NCBI RefSeq assembly: GCF_002000085.1
Contig: NZ_MUZU01000013.1
Location: 25,535 to 89,534 of the forward strand
Direction: 5' to 3'
Origin: Pseudocolwellia agarivorans
GTDB taxonomy: Bacteria; Pseudomonadota; Gammaproteobacteria; Enterobacterales; Alteromonadaceae
Length of the DNA stretch: 64,000 nt
The notes under the pieces were generated by a model, which worked only from the letters and a program-made list of their open reading frames with translations, was not told where the DNA came from and made no database searches. The first letter of the stretch is position 1. Each line of letters begins with the position of its first letter. Of the stretch, positions 54,001-63,469 are shown piece after piece. Made by a program: the position numbers and the translations under genes.

Positions 54001-54393
54001 ATGGCTGATAATCAATATTACGGTACTGGTCGTCGCAAGAGCTCAACTGCTCGTGTGTTTATGAAAGCTGGTAACGGTGCAATTACAATTAACAAGCGTG
54101 ACATTTCTGTTTACTTTGGTCGTGAAACGGCTCGTATGGTTGTTCGTCAACCATTAGAATTAGTAGAAATGCTTGAGAAGTTTGACTTCAATATCTCTGT
54201 TGTAGGCGGTGGTATTTCTGGTCAAGCGGGCGCAATTCGTCACGGTATTACTCGTGCATTAATGGAGTTCGATGAAACTTTACGTGGTGAATTACGTAAA
54301 GCTGGTTTCGTTACTCGTGATGCTCGTAAAGTTGAACGTAAGAAAGTTGGTTTACACAAGGCTCGTAAAAAGCCACAATTTTCAAAACGTTAA
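54001..54393 (+). CDS. rpsI: 30S ribosomal protein S9
   Basis: 130 residues, exact length. [15 protein letters not shown] at the N-terminus, [15 protein letters not shown] in the core and the C-terminal basic tail ending KPQFSKR that reaches the P-site tRNA. Second gene of rplM-rpsI. Confidence 0.98.
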   Translation: MADNQYYGTGRRKSSTARVFMKAGNGAITINKRDISVYFGRETARMVVRQPLELVEMLEKFDFNISVVGGGISGQAGAIRHGITRALMEFDETLRGELRKAGFVTRDARKVERKKVGLHKARKKPQFSKR

Positions 54394-54415
54394 TATTTAC
54401 CTATACGTTATATTC

Positions 54416-54443
54416 AAAAAACCAGCTTATGCTGGTTTTTTTA
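54416..54443 (+). terminator. Terminator of rplM-rpsI
   Basis: AAACCAGC-ttat-GCTGGTTT hairpin followed by T run. Confidence 0.85.
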
Positions 54444-54647
54444 TGTCTGATTTTCAGCTTTTATTTAAAGTTGTGATTTCTCATCGTAGTACTTCTTATT
54501 TTTTTCGATAGTTCATCAAAATAGACTAGGCTAGTAATTGGAGTCGGTTAAATACGAATATTAATGTGTATTAATTTAATAAATTTAGTCTTTTTTTATA
54601 CAGATTGGTCTGTTTTTTTGAGGCAATAAATCATCAATACATCCTGA

Positions 54648-54664
54648 TTGAGAATCATTCTCAA
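54648..54664. promoter_or_regulatory. Fur-box-like palindrome upstream of petABC
   Basis: TTGAGAATCATTCTCAA, a perfect palindrome around C, closely matching the GAGAATCATTCTC half-sites of Fur boxes. Centred about 93 bp before the predicted petA start. The rest of the 455-bp gap is AT-rich with one weak ACAGA/TCTGT hairpin plus T run at 54600-54619. Confidence 0.55.
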
Positions 54665-54712
54665 CTATGGTCTGTTTTAAGTAAATTGATTCGCCATAAC
54701 TGTTGATTTACC

Positions 54713-54741
54713 TTGTAAAAAAACACTGATTTCTTTATGAT
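54713..54741 (+). promoter_or_regulatory. Sigma-70 promoter of petABC
   Basis: TTGTAA and TATGAT with exactly 17 bp between; start near 54749, leader of about 100 nt. Confidence 0.5.
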
Positions 54742-54848
54742 CGTAAAAATTTTTTTGTCGCTAGTTTAATTAAACAACCGAAATTAAATTTTTGTTTAAA
54801 TAATAAAAATTATCGTTGTAATAATTGAATACTAATTGGAGATCTTGA

Positions 54849-55439
54849 ATGAGCAATGTTCCCGTTAATAACGGCCGACGACGCTTTTTAACCGCGGCTA
54901 CTTCTGTAGTTGGTGGTGTAGGTGTAGTTGGTGTAGCTGTGCCTTTCATTGGCTCGTGGAACCCAAGTGCTAGAGCGAAAGCTGCTGGTGCGCCGGTTGA
55001 AGTTAATGTAAGCAAAATTGAGCCAGGCCAAATGATCCGTGCTGAATGGCGTGGTAAACCTGTCTATATAATTCGTCGTACGGATGAAATTATCAATGCG
55101 TTACCTAAGCATGATGATCTATTACGAGACCCAGAGTCGAATGAAGCTCAACAACCTGCTTATGCTACTAACCCTTACCGCTCAATTAAACCTGAGTTTA
55201 TGGTAGCGTTAGGTGTTTGTACTCATTTAGGTTGTGCTCCAACTCATCATAAAGGTGATTTTGAAGAGTTTGTTACGGGTGTTAAAAATGGATTTTTCTG
55301 TCCATGTCATGGTTCTAAATTTGATATGGCTGGTCGTGTATTCCAAGGCGTTCCTGCACCGTTAAACTTGGTAGTTCCTGATCACTCTTTCCCAACTGAA
55401 GACACCTTACTTATTGGTGTTGCACCAGGAGAAGCATAA
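54849..55439 (+). CDS. petA: Ubiquinol-cytochrome c reductase Rieske iron-sulfur subunit
   Basis: 196 residues. Twin-arginine start (NNGRRRFLTAATSVVG) whose hydrophobic helix remains as membrane anchor. The 2Fe-2S cluster ligands are CTHLGC (about residues 124-129) and CPCHGS (about 151-156), and the two cysteines of the disulfide are present. Transfers electrons from quinol to cytochrome c1. First gene of petABC; its stop overlaps the petB start. Confidence 0.98.
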   Translation: MSNVPVNNGRRRFLTAATSVVGGVGVVGVAVPFIGSWNPSARAKAAGAPVEVNVSKIEPGQMIRAEWRGKPVYIIRRTDEIINALPKHDDLLRDPESNEAQQPAYATNPYRSIKPEFMVALGVCTHLGCAPTHHKGDFEEFVTGVKNGFFCPCHGSKFDMAGRVFQGVPAPLNLVVPDHSFPTEDTLLIGVAPGEA

Positions 55440-56701
55440 TGAATAGCTTTATGGCTTGGATCGAGAAACGTTTACCATTCATGGATGCCATGAATAAACA
55501 TGCTATCCAATATCCAGCACCTAAAAATTTCAACTTTTGGTATGTGTTTGGTATTTTAGCGACTGTTGTTTTAGTAAACCAAATACTTACAGGTGTTTGG
55601 TTAACAATGAATTACGAACCATCAGGTGATGGTGCTTTTGCTTCTGTTGAATATATTATGCGCGATGTTGACTACGGTTGGTTGCTACGTTATATGCATT
55701 CTACGGGCGCTTCAGCTTTCTTCATTGTTATTTATTTACATATGTTCCGCGGTGTTATGTATGGTTCTTACCAGAAACCACGCGAACTTCTATGGATCTT
55801 CGGTATGCTAATTTACTTAGTACTAATGGCTGAAGCATTCATGGGGTATTTATTACCATGGGGTAACATGAGTTACTGGGGGGCACAGGTAATTATTTCA
55901 TTATTCGGTGCTATTCCTGGCATTGGTGAAGATTTAACAATTTGGATCAAGGGTGACTATGTTATCTCTGGTGCTACGTTAAACCGTTTCTTCGCGCTGC
56001 ATGTTATTGCTTTACCACTTGTTCTTGTCATTCTTGTGTTTTTACACATTTTAGCATTACACGAAGTAGGTTCTAACAACCCTGATGGTTCTGATATTAA
56101 AAAACCTAAAGGTAGTATGAAACCTGAAGAGTTATCTAAGTTTACTTTCCATGAGCAATATACTAAAAAGTATGACATTGTTGATGCGATACCTTTCCAC
56201 CCTTACTACACAGTTAAAGACTTGGTAGCCGTTGTTATTTTCTTAATTTTATTCTCTTGGGTAATGTTTTTCTTCCCTGAAGGTGGTGGATATTTCCTTG
56301 AGCCGCCAAACTTTACGCCTGCTAATGGCTTAAAAACGCCTGAGCATATTGCTCCTGTTTGGTACTTTGGACCTTTCTACACCGTACTACGTGTTATTCC
56401 TGATAAATTATTAGGTATGATTGCGATGTTTGCTGCAATAGGTATGTTATTCGCTTTACCTTGGTTTGACCGTGGTGTTGTTCGTTCATTCCGTTACCGT
56501 AGTAAATTACATCTTTTAAACTTAACTCAATTTGCTATTTGTTTTGTTGCGTTAGGTGTTTTAGGTACTATGCCAGCTTCTGATCTAGCTAACCTAATTG
56601 GTAGACTTGCAACTTTAGGCTATTTTGGTTTCTTCGTCTTCCTATGGTTTTATAGTAAAGGTGAGAAAACTAAGCCAGTTCCAGAGAGGGTAACAGGATA
56701 A
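55439..56701 (+). CDS. petB: Ubiquinol-cytochrome c reductase cytochrome b
   Basis: 420 residues, the long bacterial bc1 form with eight spans. Heme ligands: histidines in LLRYMHSTGASAFF and YLHMFRG, and in RFFALHVIALP and HILALHEVGS. Quinol-site PEWY is represented by PVWYFGPFY (PVWY), a known variant in proteobacteria. Start overlaps petA stop; stop overlaps petC start. Coupled translation of the complex. Confidence 0.97.
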   Translation: MNSFMAWIEKRLPFMDAMNKHAIQYPAPKNFNFWYVFGILATVVLVNQILTGVWLTMNYEPSGDGAFASVEYIMRDVDYGWLLRYMHSTGASAFFIVIYLHMFRGVMYGSYQKPRELLWIFGMLIYLVLMAEAFMGYLLPWGNMSYWGAQVIISLFGAIPGIGEDLTIWIKGDYVISGATLNRFFALHVIALPLVLVILVFLHILALHEVGSNNPDGSDIKKPKGSMKPEELSKFTFHEQYTKKYDIVDAIPFHPYYTVKDLVAVVIFLILFSWVMFFFPEGGGYFLEPPNFTPANGLKTPEHIAPVWYFGPFYTVLRVIPDKLLGMIAMFAAIGMLFALPWFDRGVVRSFRYRSKLHLLNLTQFAICFVALGVLGTMPASDLANLIGRLATLGYFGFFVFLWFYSKGEKTKPVPERVTG

Positions 56702-57399
56702 TGAAAAAGTTAATTTTAGCTTTATTAGCGCTTGCTCCTATGCTTGCTATCGCTGCAGGTTCTAGCTTACATCTAGACAAAGCGGAAAATGATTTATCAG
56801 ATAAAGAATCACTTAAACGTGGTTTTGAATCTTACTTAAACTATTGTTTAGGTTGTCACCAACTGCAATATCAACGTTATAATCGTACGTTTAAAGATTT
56901 AGGTATTGAAGAGGCTGAAGGTGTTAAAAACTGGATGCCTACAGGCGAAAAATCCGGTGATCATATTCTAAATACTATGCCAGCTAAAGATGCAGCGGCT
57001 TGGTTTGGTAGCACGCCGCCTGATTTAACATTGGAAGCTCGTTTTAGAAGCCCTGATTATATTTATACTTACTTGCGTTCTTTCTATGCTGATGAGAACC
57101 GTCCGTTTGGTGTAAATAACAAGGTCTTCCCTGATGTTGGTATGCCGCATGTTTTACAAGGCTTACAAGGTGTTCGTACCGTTAATGAACATGGTGAGCT
57201 AGGTGAAGCAAAAGGTGGATCAATGACGGAAGAAGAGTACGATGCTTTTGTTCGAGATTTAACCAACTTTTTAGAATATACCGCTGAACCAAACAAACTT
57301 GAGCGTAAAAGCTTAGGTTATTGGGTTATCGGTTTTCTATTTATCTTCTTGATCTTTGCGTACTTATTGAAGAAAGAATATTGGAGAGATGTACATTAG
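56701..57399 (+). CDS. petC: Cytochrome c1
   Basis: 232 residues. Signal peptide (ALAPMLAIAAG), c-type heme site C49-LG-C52-H53, the distal Met in the DVGMPHVL segment and a C-terminal anchor helix (YWVIGFLFIFLIFAYLL). Completes the bc1 complex with petA and petB. sspA follows 85 bp later behind a strong hairpin. Confidence 0.97.
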   Translation: MKKLILALLALAPMLAIAAGSSLHLDKAENDLSDKESLKRGFESYLNYCLGCHQLQYQRYNRTFKDLGIEEAEGVKNWMPTGEKSGDHILNTMPAKDAAAWFGSTPPDLTLEARFRSPDYIYTYLRSFYADENRPFGVNNKVFPDVGMPHVLQGLQGVRTVNEHGELGEAKGGSMTEEEYDAFVRDLTNFLEYTAEPNKLERKSLGYWVIGFLFIFLIFAYLLKKEYWRDVH

Positions 57400-57430
57400 T
57401 TTATAGCTGTGTATTGTATCTTTCTTGATT

Positions 57431-57447
57431 GGGGGCTTTGTGCCCCC
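57431..57447 (+). terminator. Hairpin between petC and sspA
   Basis: GGGGGC-tttgt-GCCCCC, very GC-rich against its surroundings, followed by an imperfect T stretch. Probably a partial terminator or processing site separating petABC from sspAB. Confidence 0.6.
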
Positions 57448-57484
57448 TTTGTTAGTTTTTATTTATAGAATTTTGGGAGTCAAA

Positions 57485-58126
57485 ATGGCCGTAACTGCAA
57501 ACAAGCGCTCTGTTATGAATTTATATTCACATGCTGATGATATGTATAGTCATCAAACACGCATCGTATTAGCAGAAAAGGGTGTTGGTGTAGACATACA
57601 CCTAGTTGATTTGGCAAACCTGCCGGAAGACTTACTAGACCTAAATCCATACGGTACTGTTCCAACGCTTATTGATAGAGAATTAGCGTTATATGAAGCA
57701 AGTATTATTATTGAATATTTAGATGAACGTTTTCCTCATCCACCATTAATGCCTGTTTACCCAGTTTCACGTGGTAGAAGCCGTTTAATGATGCATAGAG
57801 TTGAGCAAGATTGGTATAGCTTAGCTAAAATTATTTATAATGGTCCTGCTGAAGCGGCGACTAAAGCACGCCAAGAGCTTAAAGAAAGTTTATTAAGTGT
57901 TGCTCCTATTTTAAATGAAGCGCCATACTTTATGAGTGAAGAGTTTAGTTTAGTGGATTGTTACTTAGCTCCGTTATTATGGAGATTACCTGTTTTAGGT
58001 ATTGAACTTGACGGTCAAGGTTCAAAAGAATTAAAAACATATATGCTGAAAGTATTTGAACGTGAATCTTTCCAAGCATCTTTAACTGAATCTGAGCGTG
58101 AATTACGCTTTGGAAATCCAGTATAG
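57485..58126 (+). CDS. sspA: Stringent starvation protein A
   Basis: 213 residues from ATG 57485 (GGGAG upstream; the frame is open 20 codons earlier through the hairpin and is not used). GST fold: MNLYSHADDMYSHQTRIVLAEKG and NPYGTVPTLIDREL. SspA binds RNA polymerase under starvation and acid stress. sspB overlaps by one base. In E. coli sspAB also follow rplM-rpsI; here petABC intervenes, which is common in marine gammaproteobacteria. Confidence 0.96.
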   Translation: MAVTANKRSVMNLYSHADDMYSHQTRIVLAEKGVGVDIHLVDLANLPEDLLDLNPYGTVPTLIDRELALYEASIIIEYLDERFPHPPLMPVYPVSRGRSRLMMHRVEQDWYSLAKIIYNGPAEAATKARQELKESLLSVAPILNEAPYFMSEEFSLVDCYLAPLLWRLPVLGIELDGQGSKELKTYMLKVFERESFQASLTESERELRFGNPV

Positions 58127-58566
58127 TGTCTGACGTTAAAATGACATCTAATAAGCCTTATATTGTTAAGGCTTATTATGATTGGATTTCTGATAATGAG
58201 TTAACTCCTTATATCATGGTAGACGTAAATGTTTACGGTGTATTGGTTCCTATGGGCTACGTTACTGACGGGCAAATAGTACTTAATATATCTGGTGGTG
58301 CTATAGGCGTTATTTCGTTAGGCGGAGAAACTATTGAGTTTAGTGCTAGATTTGGTGGTAAGCTCGAGCATATTGTTGTGCCTTATGGCGCAATAGGTGC
58401 CATTTACGCGAAAGAAACGGGTGCTGGTACTTCGTTACCCATTGAACACCCCGTTGATGTAGAAGAAGAGCCTAGGGCAACGCTGAAAAGTGTTGATAAC
58501 TCTAAGCAAAGCACTTCATCTAAAGCTAAACCGAAAGGTGGGGCTACGCTAAAAGTCATTAAATAG
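58126..58566 (+). CDS. sspB: ClpXP adaptor SspB
   Basis: 146 residues with GTG start at 58126 (or ATG 58141). SspB delivers ssrA-tagged proteins to ClpXP. Core: KPYIVKAYYDWISDNELTPYIMVDV, GQIVLNIS and FSARFGG; the flexible linker ends in the ClpX-binding motif GGATLKVIK, matching the C-terminal xRPxLRVVK motif. Terminator downstream. Confidence 0.96.
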   Translation: MSDVKMTSNKPYIVKAYYDWISDNELTPYIMVDVNVYGVLVPMGYVTDGQIVLNISGGAIGVISLGGETIEFSARFGGKLEHIVVPYGAIGAIYAKETGAGTSLPIEHPVDVEEEPRATLKSVDNSKQSTSSKAKPKGGATLKVIK

Positions 58567-58583
58567 TCTATTTAGGCGTAATA

Positions 58584-58612
58584 AAAAAGCAAGCGACTCG
58601 CTTGCTTTTTTT
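58584..58612 (+). terminator. Terminator of sspAB
   Basis: AAAAAAGCAAGCGA-ct-CGCTTGCTTTTTT type hairpin with T run; the A run on the other side may let it serve the convergent dolP transcript too. Confidence 0.85.
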
Positions 58613-58636
58613 GTGTCTAAAAATTGTGAGAGGTAG

Positions 58637-59206
58637 CTATAAATATTCAAACATTTTATAAACTCGGCTAACACCACTAATGTTACGAGCAACATTAACC
58701 GCAATATTTGCATGGTTCTCTGGTAATAAGCCCATTAAAAATACTTCACCATTTTCGGTTACTACTTTTACATCTGCAGCACTTATATTTTCGTTAGCAA
58801 GTAGGGCAGCTTTTACTTTTGAAGTTAACCATAAGTCGTTACTTTTTGTTGTTGCTGAAACAGTATTACCAATTCTTATTTGGTTATGTACTTTTAAAAC
58901 GCCATTAATATTGCTCAACGTTTGCATGGCTAAATCGCGTAGTCTTGTATTAGGGGATTGCCCAACAGCTAATACGCTACCATTTACGCTAACTACTTGA
59001 ATATTTGTATACTCATGTAGCTCTGTAAGCTTAGTGAGTTCATTATGAGCAACCAGTTCAATACGTTGGTCATCAATTTGTTTACCTAACGTGCGATTGT
59101 CGGTTGCAACGCTTGCACCACCAACAATCGCGACAACAGCGGCTGCAGCACAGCCTTGTAAAATACCTATACAGGTTAATACCAGTACGGTTTTTTTGAA
59201 GCGCAT
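58637..59206 (-). CDS. dolP: BON-domain lipoprotein DolP
   Basis: 189 residues. Lipobox ILQGC with Cys19, then two BON domains (about residues 45-115 and 120-189: IQVVSVNGSVLAVGQ and VKVVTENGEVFLMGLLPE). DolP (YraP) binds anionic phospholipid at division sites and supports the BAM machinery. One-bp gap to diaA, last gene of the lpoA-yraN-diaA-dolP operon. Confidence 0.93.
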   Translation of the reverse strand: MRFKKTVLVLTCIGILQGCAAAAVVAIVGGASVATDNRTLGKQIDDQRIELVAHNELTKLTELHEYTNIQVVSVNGSVLAVGQSPNTRLRDLAMQTLSNINGVLKVHNQIRIGNTVSATTKSNDLWLTSKVKAALLANENISAADVKVVTENGEVFLMGLLPENHANIAVNVARNISGVSRVYKMFEYL

Positions 59207-59207
59207 A

Positions 59208-59822
<615 letters not shown>

Positions 59823-60215
59823 TTAAAAGGCATTTTTAAGCCAGTTAATATTAGGGTTTTTTATGTCACCTTCTAATGCGACTATATCGAATCTACAAGG
59901 TGTATTATATTCATTTAATTGCTTTTGTTGCAGATAATATTTAGCACAAAGGCGCAATTTTTGTTGTTTGCTTGGACTTACAGCAACTAAGCTACCGCCA
60001 AATTGATCATTTTTTCGATATTTTACTTCTACAAACACATACATGTTGTTATCAAGCATAATAAGATCAATCTCACCGTACTTGCTATGAAAATTTTGAT
60101 CCAATAATGTTAAATTTTGTAAAATTAAATATTCAGAGGCAAAATCTTCCGTTATTCTACCTGTATCTGTAGTGGTTTGCTTTTTATTCCATATCCACTT
60201 CTTTAACTGTTCCAT
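59823..60215 (-). CDS. yraN: YraN family (UPF0102) nuclease-like protein
   Basis: 130 residues. Restriction-endonuclease-like fold with the motif GEIDLIMLDNNMYVFVEVKYR (split E...D...ExK). The substrate and role are unknown. The gene begins inside the last 30 bp of lpoA (overlap of 32 bp), so translation is coupled. Confidence 0.93.
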   Translation of the reverse strand: MEQLKKWIWNKKQTTTDTGRITEDFASEYLILQNLTLLDQNFHSKYGEIDLIMLDNNMYVFVEVKYRKNDQFGGSLVAVSPSKQQKLRLCAKYYLQQKQLNEYNTPCRFDIVALEGDIKNPNINWLKNAF

Positions 60216-62031
60216 TAGTGTATTGTCCCCAGAGAAGGCTTCGAGAAATAATATTATCTGCTCCCATTTTTAATTCTCCTGTTTGTCCGTAGTGTCGTAA
60301 ATATGGGAGTTCTTTCAGTTGTTTTAGTTTAGATACCACAAATAAGCTGTCGTAACCTAGTGCATAAATACGTTGTAAACTTTCAGATCGGTTAGGCCAT
60401 AAATTTTGGCTTGTTGTGTTGGCTTCTTTGTTTTGCCATTGGCTATCTAAAAGCCAAGGGATTTCTGAAAAAGTTAGCCCTGCTAAATCTCTGATCTCTG
60501 CATCATCATTTGAACCGTCATAGCTTAACGAGCTTGCAAACATAGGAATTGTATTTGAATAGGTACTGGTGTTCACATCTATAAATGGTTTTATTAAGCG
60601 CGTATGTGTAGTGGGAGCGGCAATAAATATCATGTCGATATCACGTCTATTACGATTTTCAGTTTCTATTTTTTGTCTTATTTGTGCTTCAAGGTTTCTG
60701 ATTCGAGCTTTACTTACATCAATGTCTAAACTTAATTTGAGTGACTTTTGCATGTTTTCATTAGCTTCAAGTATTACAACTTCAAGCATAGTCCCCGTTA
60801 AAGACTGCCATTTATTTGCAAAAGATGAGGCTATTTTTCTGCTGACATTGTCTTGTGTTGAAAATAACACAGGGTGCTTGTAGTTTTTGTTCGACAGTAC
60901 GGTTGCTGCTTGAATTGCTTCATCTTCTCTTTTCATTGAAAAGGCAAAGTGATTCACACCTAATATATCTAAGGTGGGAATATTCAATAATAATGAAGGC
61001 AGTTCAATATCGGCTTGCGCAATATACTGATCAACGTTGGGCTTTAGAATTGGCCCAATAACATGATCTATTTCTTCGTCAGTAAAACGTAAACCGAGTG
61101 TAGTGAAGTCGAGCTTGTTGGTATCAATAAAAGTTAAGCTAATGTCGTTATTTGTGTATGCCGCTAAAACACCTTGTTGAACTATTTCACCAATACTTTT
61201 GTGTTGCCCTGAAAGGGGGAGTAATACGGCGATATTTTTAACTAAAGGCGCTTCAATTTCACTTACAAGTAGTAGTTGTTCAGCAATAAAGTTAGCTGGG
61301 TGATTAGAATATTGCGATTGAAATTTAATGATTTGTTGATCGAGTATAAATTTGTTGTCTCCCCATTTATTCGCTTTGGTAATTAAATCTAACCAACCAT
61401 CAAAATAAGGTAGTTGTTGTTTTTTTAACTGTTGTAATTCCCAGCTAGAGAGGGTGCTTAAATTATTCCATAAATTCATTATGTCGTCGGTAACTACGTT
61501 ATCGTTTAAACTAAAGGCAAGTAAAGCAGCAGAGTTTGAACGGATAGGGTTATTTTTATTTTTTTCGATAACAGAAGCTAAGCGGTAATATTGGTAGTTA
61601 GCTGCGATTCGATTTTCGTCTATAAGCTTGTTTGCAAGTAATAGCTGTTCTTCTGCATCTTTAAGTTTATTTAAAGCAAGTAAACTTGCTGCTTTTACTA
61701 GAAGCGTTTCAAAGTTTTGTGAGTCACTCAAAGGTAACTTGTGGAGTTCGCCCGCGAGCCATAATGATTTTACTGGTTTTTTCTCGGTATTATAGGTGTT
61801 AGCTGCTTTTAGCATTAACGCTATAGCTGCTTGTGGGGATGCCTTTTCTGCTTGGCGTAAATAATCGCTAGCCGTAACCGTTTGTTCAGTTACTTCTGAT
61901 ATTTTATTTATCGTAACTGGCGGAGTTGATTTGCTTACTTTTTTAGGTGTAGCACAACTTGAAACTATCAGCACGGTTATAAAAACTGATAAAATCCGTT
62001 TTGAAAAAAAATATAATGTTGTTTGGGTCAC
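60184..62031 (-). CDS. lpoA: Penicillin-binding protein activator LpoA
   Basis: 615 residues. Lipobox VSSC with Cys26. N-terminal TPR domain (residues about 50-250) and C-terminal periplasmic-binding-like domain (VKNIAVLLPLSGQHKSIGEIVQQGVLAAY). Outer-membrane cofactor of PBP1A. First gene of the minus-strand operon and divergent from rsmI by 80 bp, the arrangement of E. coli yraL-lpoA. Confidence 0.94.
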   Translation of the reverse strand: MTQTTLYFFSKRILSVFITVLIVSSCATPKKVSKSTPPVTINKISEVTEQTVTASDYLRQAEKASPQAAIALMLKAANTYNTEKKPVKSLWLAGELHKLPLSDSQNFETLLVKAASLLALNKLKDAEEQLLLANKLIDENRIAANYQYYRLASVIEKNKNNPIRSNSAALLAFSLNDNVVTDDIMNLWNNLSTLSSWELQQLKKQQLPYFDGWLDLITKANKWGDNKFILDQQIIKFQSQYSNHPANFIAEQLLLVSEIEAPLVKNIAVLLPLSGQHKSIGEIVQQGVLAAYTNNDISLTFIDTNKLDFTTLGLRFTDEEIDHVIGPILKPNVDQYIAQADIELPSLLLNIPTLDILGVNHFAFSMKREDEAIQAATVLSNKNYKHPVLFSTQDNVSRKIASSFANKWQSLTGTMLEVVILEANENMQKSLKLSLDIDVSKARIRNLEAQIRQKIETENRNRRDIDMIFIAAPTTHTRLIKPFIDVNTSTYSNTIPMFASSLSYDGSNDDAEIRDLAGLTFSEIPWLLDSQWQNKEANTTSQNLWPNRSESLQRIYALGYDSLFVVSKLKQLKELPYLRHYGQTGELKMGADNIISRSLLWGQYTNGTVKEVDME

Positions 62032-62111
62032 TTATCATCAATCCATGCTTTATAATATACCCTTATAATAAACGTCATCCACGTTAGTCTCAACTAAAGC
62101 GAACATATTAC

Positions 62112-62960
62112 ATGCAAACATCTATCGACGCAGGCACTTTGTATATTGTAGCCACACCAATTGGCAACTTAACTGATATTTCTCAAAGAGCTTTAGACGT
62201 TCTTAGTCAAGTGGATTTAATTGCATGTGAGGATACTCGCCATACTCAAAAACTATTATCGGCGTATAGTATTAAAAATAGAACAATGTCGATGCATGAT
62301 CATAACGAACGTCAACGACAAGAGCATATTGGTAATTTGTTATCTGAAGGGAAAAGTATTGCGCTTGTTTCTGATGCAGGTACGCCACTGATCAGTGACC
62401 CAGGCTTTCATCTAGTTAGGTACTGTCGCCAACAAAAATTAAAAGTATCTCCTATTCCAGGAGCATGTGCCGCTATTGCTGCATTGTCTGTAGCAGGCTT
62501 ACCTACCGATAGATTTTCATTTGAAGGTTTTTTACCGTCTAAATCAGGTGCTCGCCAAGCAACATTATCAGAGCTAGCGAATGAAGAACGAACCATGGTG
62601 TTTTATGATGCACCCAGACGAGCGATAGATACCGTATCAGACATTGTGACTGTTTTAGGTGGAGAGCGTTACGTTGTTATTGCGCGTGAATTAACTAAAA
62701 CCTTTGAAACGATTTATTCAGATACAGCTGAAAATTTACTGGCATGGTTGAATGAAGACCCGAATCAATTAAAAGGTGAAATGGTATTAATTATTGAAGG
62801 GTATAAAGTTGATCCTAATGCGATATCTCCTAAAGTTATTGATACCTTAAAGCTTTTGTTGAAAGAAATGAAACCTAAAACAGCATGTGCAATAACCGCA
62901 GAAATTTACGGTGTGAAGAAAAATGCACTTTACGATATTGCTTTGTCGCTAAAAGACTAA
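62112..62960 (+). CDS. rsmI: 16S rRNA (cytidine1402-2'-O)-methyltransferase
   Basis: 282 residues. SAM-dependent tetrapyrrole-methylase fold: LYIVATPIGNLTDISQRAL, CEDTRHTQKLL, LVSDAGTPLISDPGF and IPGACAAIAALSVAGLP. Adds the 2'-O-methyl of m4Cm1402 at the ribosomal P site. Directly followed by rnpB. SD not strong (GCGAAC). Confidence 0.96.
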   Translation: MQTSIDAGTLYIVATPIGNLTDISQRALDVLSQVDLIACEDTRHTQKLLSAYSIKNRTMSMHDHNERQRQEHIGNLLSEGKSIALVSDAGTPLISDPGFHLVRYCRQQKLKVSPIPGACAAIAALSVAGLPTDRFSFEGFLPSKSGARQATLSELANEERTMVFYDAPRRAIDTVSDIVTVLGGERYVVIARELTKTFETIYSDTAENLLAWLNEDPNQLKGEMVLIIEGYKVDPNAISPKVIDTLKLLLKEMKPKTACAITAEIYGVKKNALYDIALSLKD

Positions 62961-62982
62961 GCGCAAATAAACTATTTTATTA

Positions 62983-63011
62983 TTGGTGATAGCGACGCTT
63001 TACTGTAGAAT
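62983..63011 (+). promoter_or_regulatory. Promoter of rnpB
   Basis: TTGGTG (62983-62988), 17 bp, TAGAAT (63006-63011). Transcription start about 63018, matching the 5' end of the RNA. Confidence 0.6.
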
Positions 63012-63018
63012 GCGGCGC

Positions 63019-63400
63019 GAGTTGACCAGACAATCGCTGCTTTATCGTTGTATTTCATGTTTCGACATTAAGTATACGGGTAGAGGGGAGGAAAGTCCGG
63101 GCTCCAATGAGCAGGGTGCCAGGTAACGCCTGGGCGGCGCAAGCCGACGACAAGTGCAGCAGAGAGAAGACCGCCGATGACCGCTTGCGGAACAGGTAAG
63201 GCTGAAAGGGTGCGGTAAGAGCGCACCGGACCACTGGTAACAGTTGGTTGCAGGGTAAACTCCACCCGGAGCAAGACCAAATAGGGTTTCATATGGCGTG
63301 GCTCGCGTTGAAACCGGGTAGGTTGCTTGAGCCTTAGAGCGATTTAAGGCCTAGACGAATGATTGTCCTAGACAAAACCCGGCTTACGGTCAGCTCACCA
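63019..63400 (+). ncRNA. rnpB: RNase P RNA, bacterial class A
   Basis: Catalytic RNA of RNase P, which trims tRNA 5' ends. Conserved blocks in order: 5' strand of P1 (GAGTTGACCAGACAATCGC), P3-P4 region GAGGGGAGGAAAGTCCGGGC, CAGGGTGCCAGGTAACGCCT, AGAGAAGACCGCCGATGACC, GGTAAGGCTGAAAGGGTGCG and GAGCGCACCG, AACTCCACCCGGAGCAAGAC, CAAATAGGG, and the 3' end with P4/P1 strands (ACCCGGCTTACGGTCAGCTC). Length about 380 nt, normal for type A. Ends near 63400, followed by its terminator. Confidence 0.97.
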
Positions 63401-63409
63401 ATTACAAGA

Positions 63410-63442
63410 GAAAGCCTTAATAGAAATGTTGAGGCTTTTTTT
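63410..63442 (+). terminator. Terminator of rnpB
   Basis: AAGCCTTAATA-gaaa-TGTTGAGGCTT-type stem with GAAA loop followed by T7. The same element recurs in each downstream repeat. Confidence 0.85.
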
Positions 63443-63469
63443 GTGTTTGAAATAAAGTTAATTAAACAA

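Noticed and set aside
54444..54620. RyhB-like small RNA next to the Fur box
   Set aside because: The Fur box is not at a promoter reading into this part, the hairpin plus T run at 54600 is weak, and no RyhB core is visible.
63068..63292. Open frame of 74 codons on the minus strand
   Set aside because: Lies entirely within rnpB, antisense to the conserved core of RNase P RNA; the composition is explained by the RNA.
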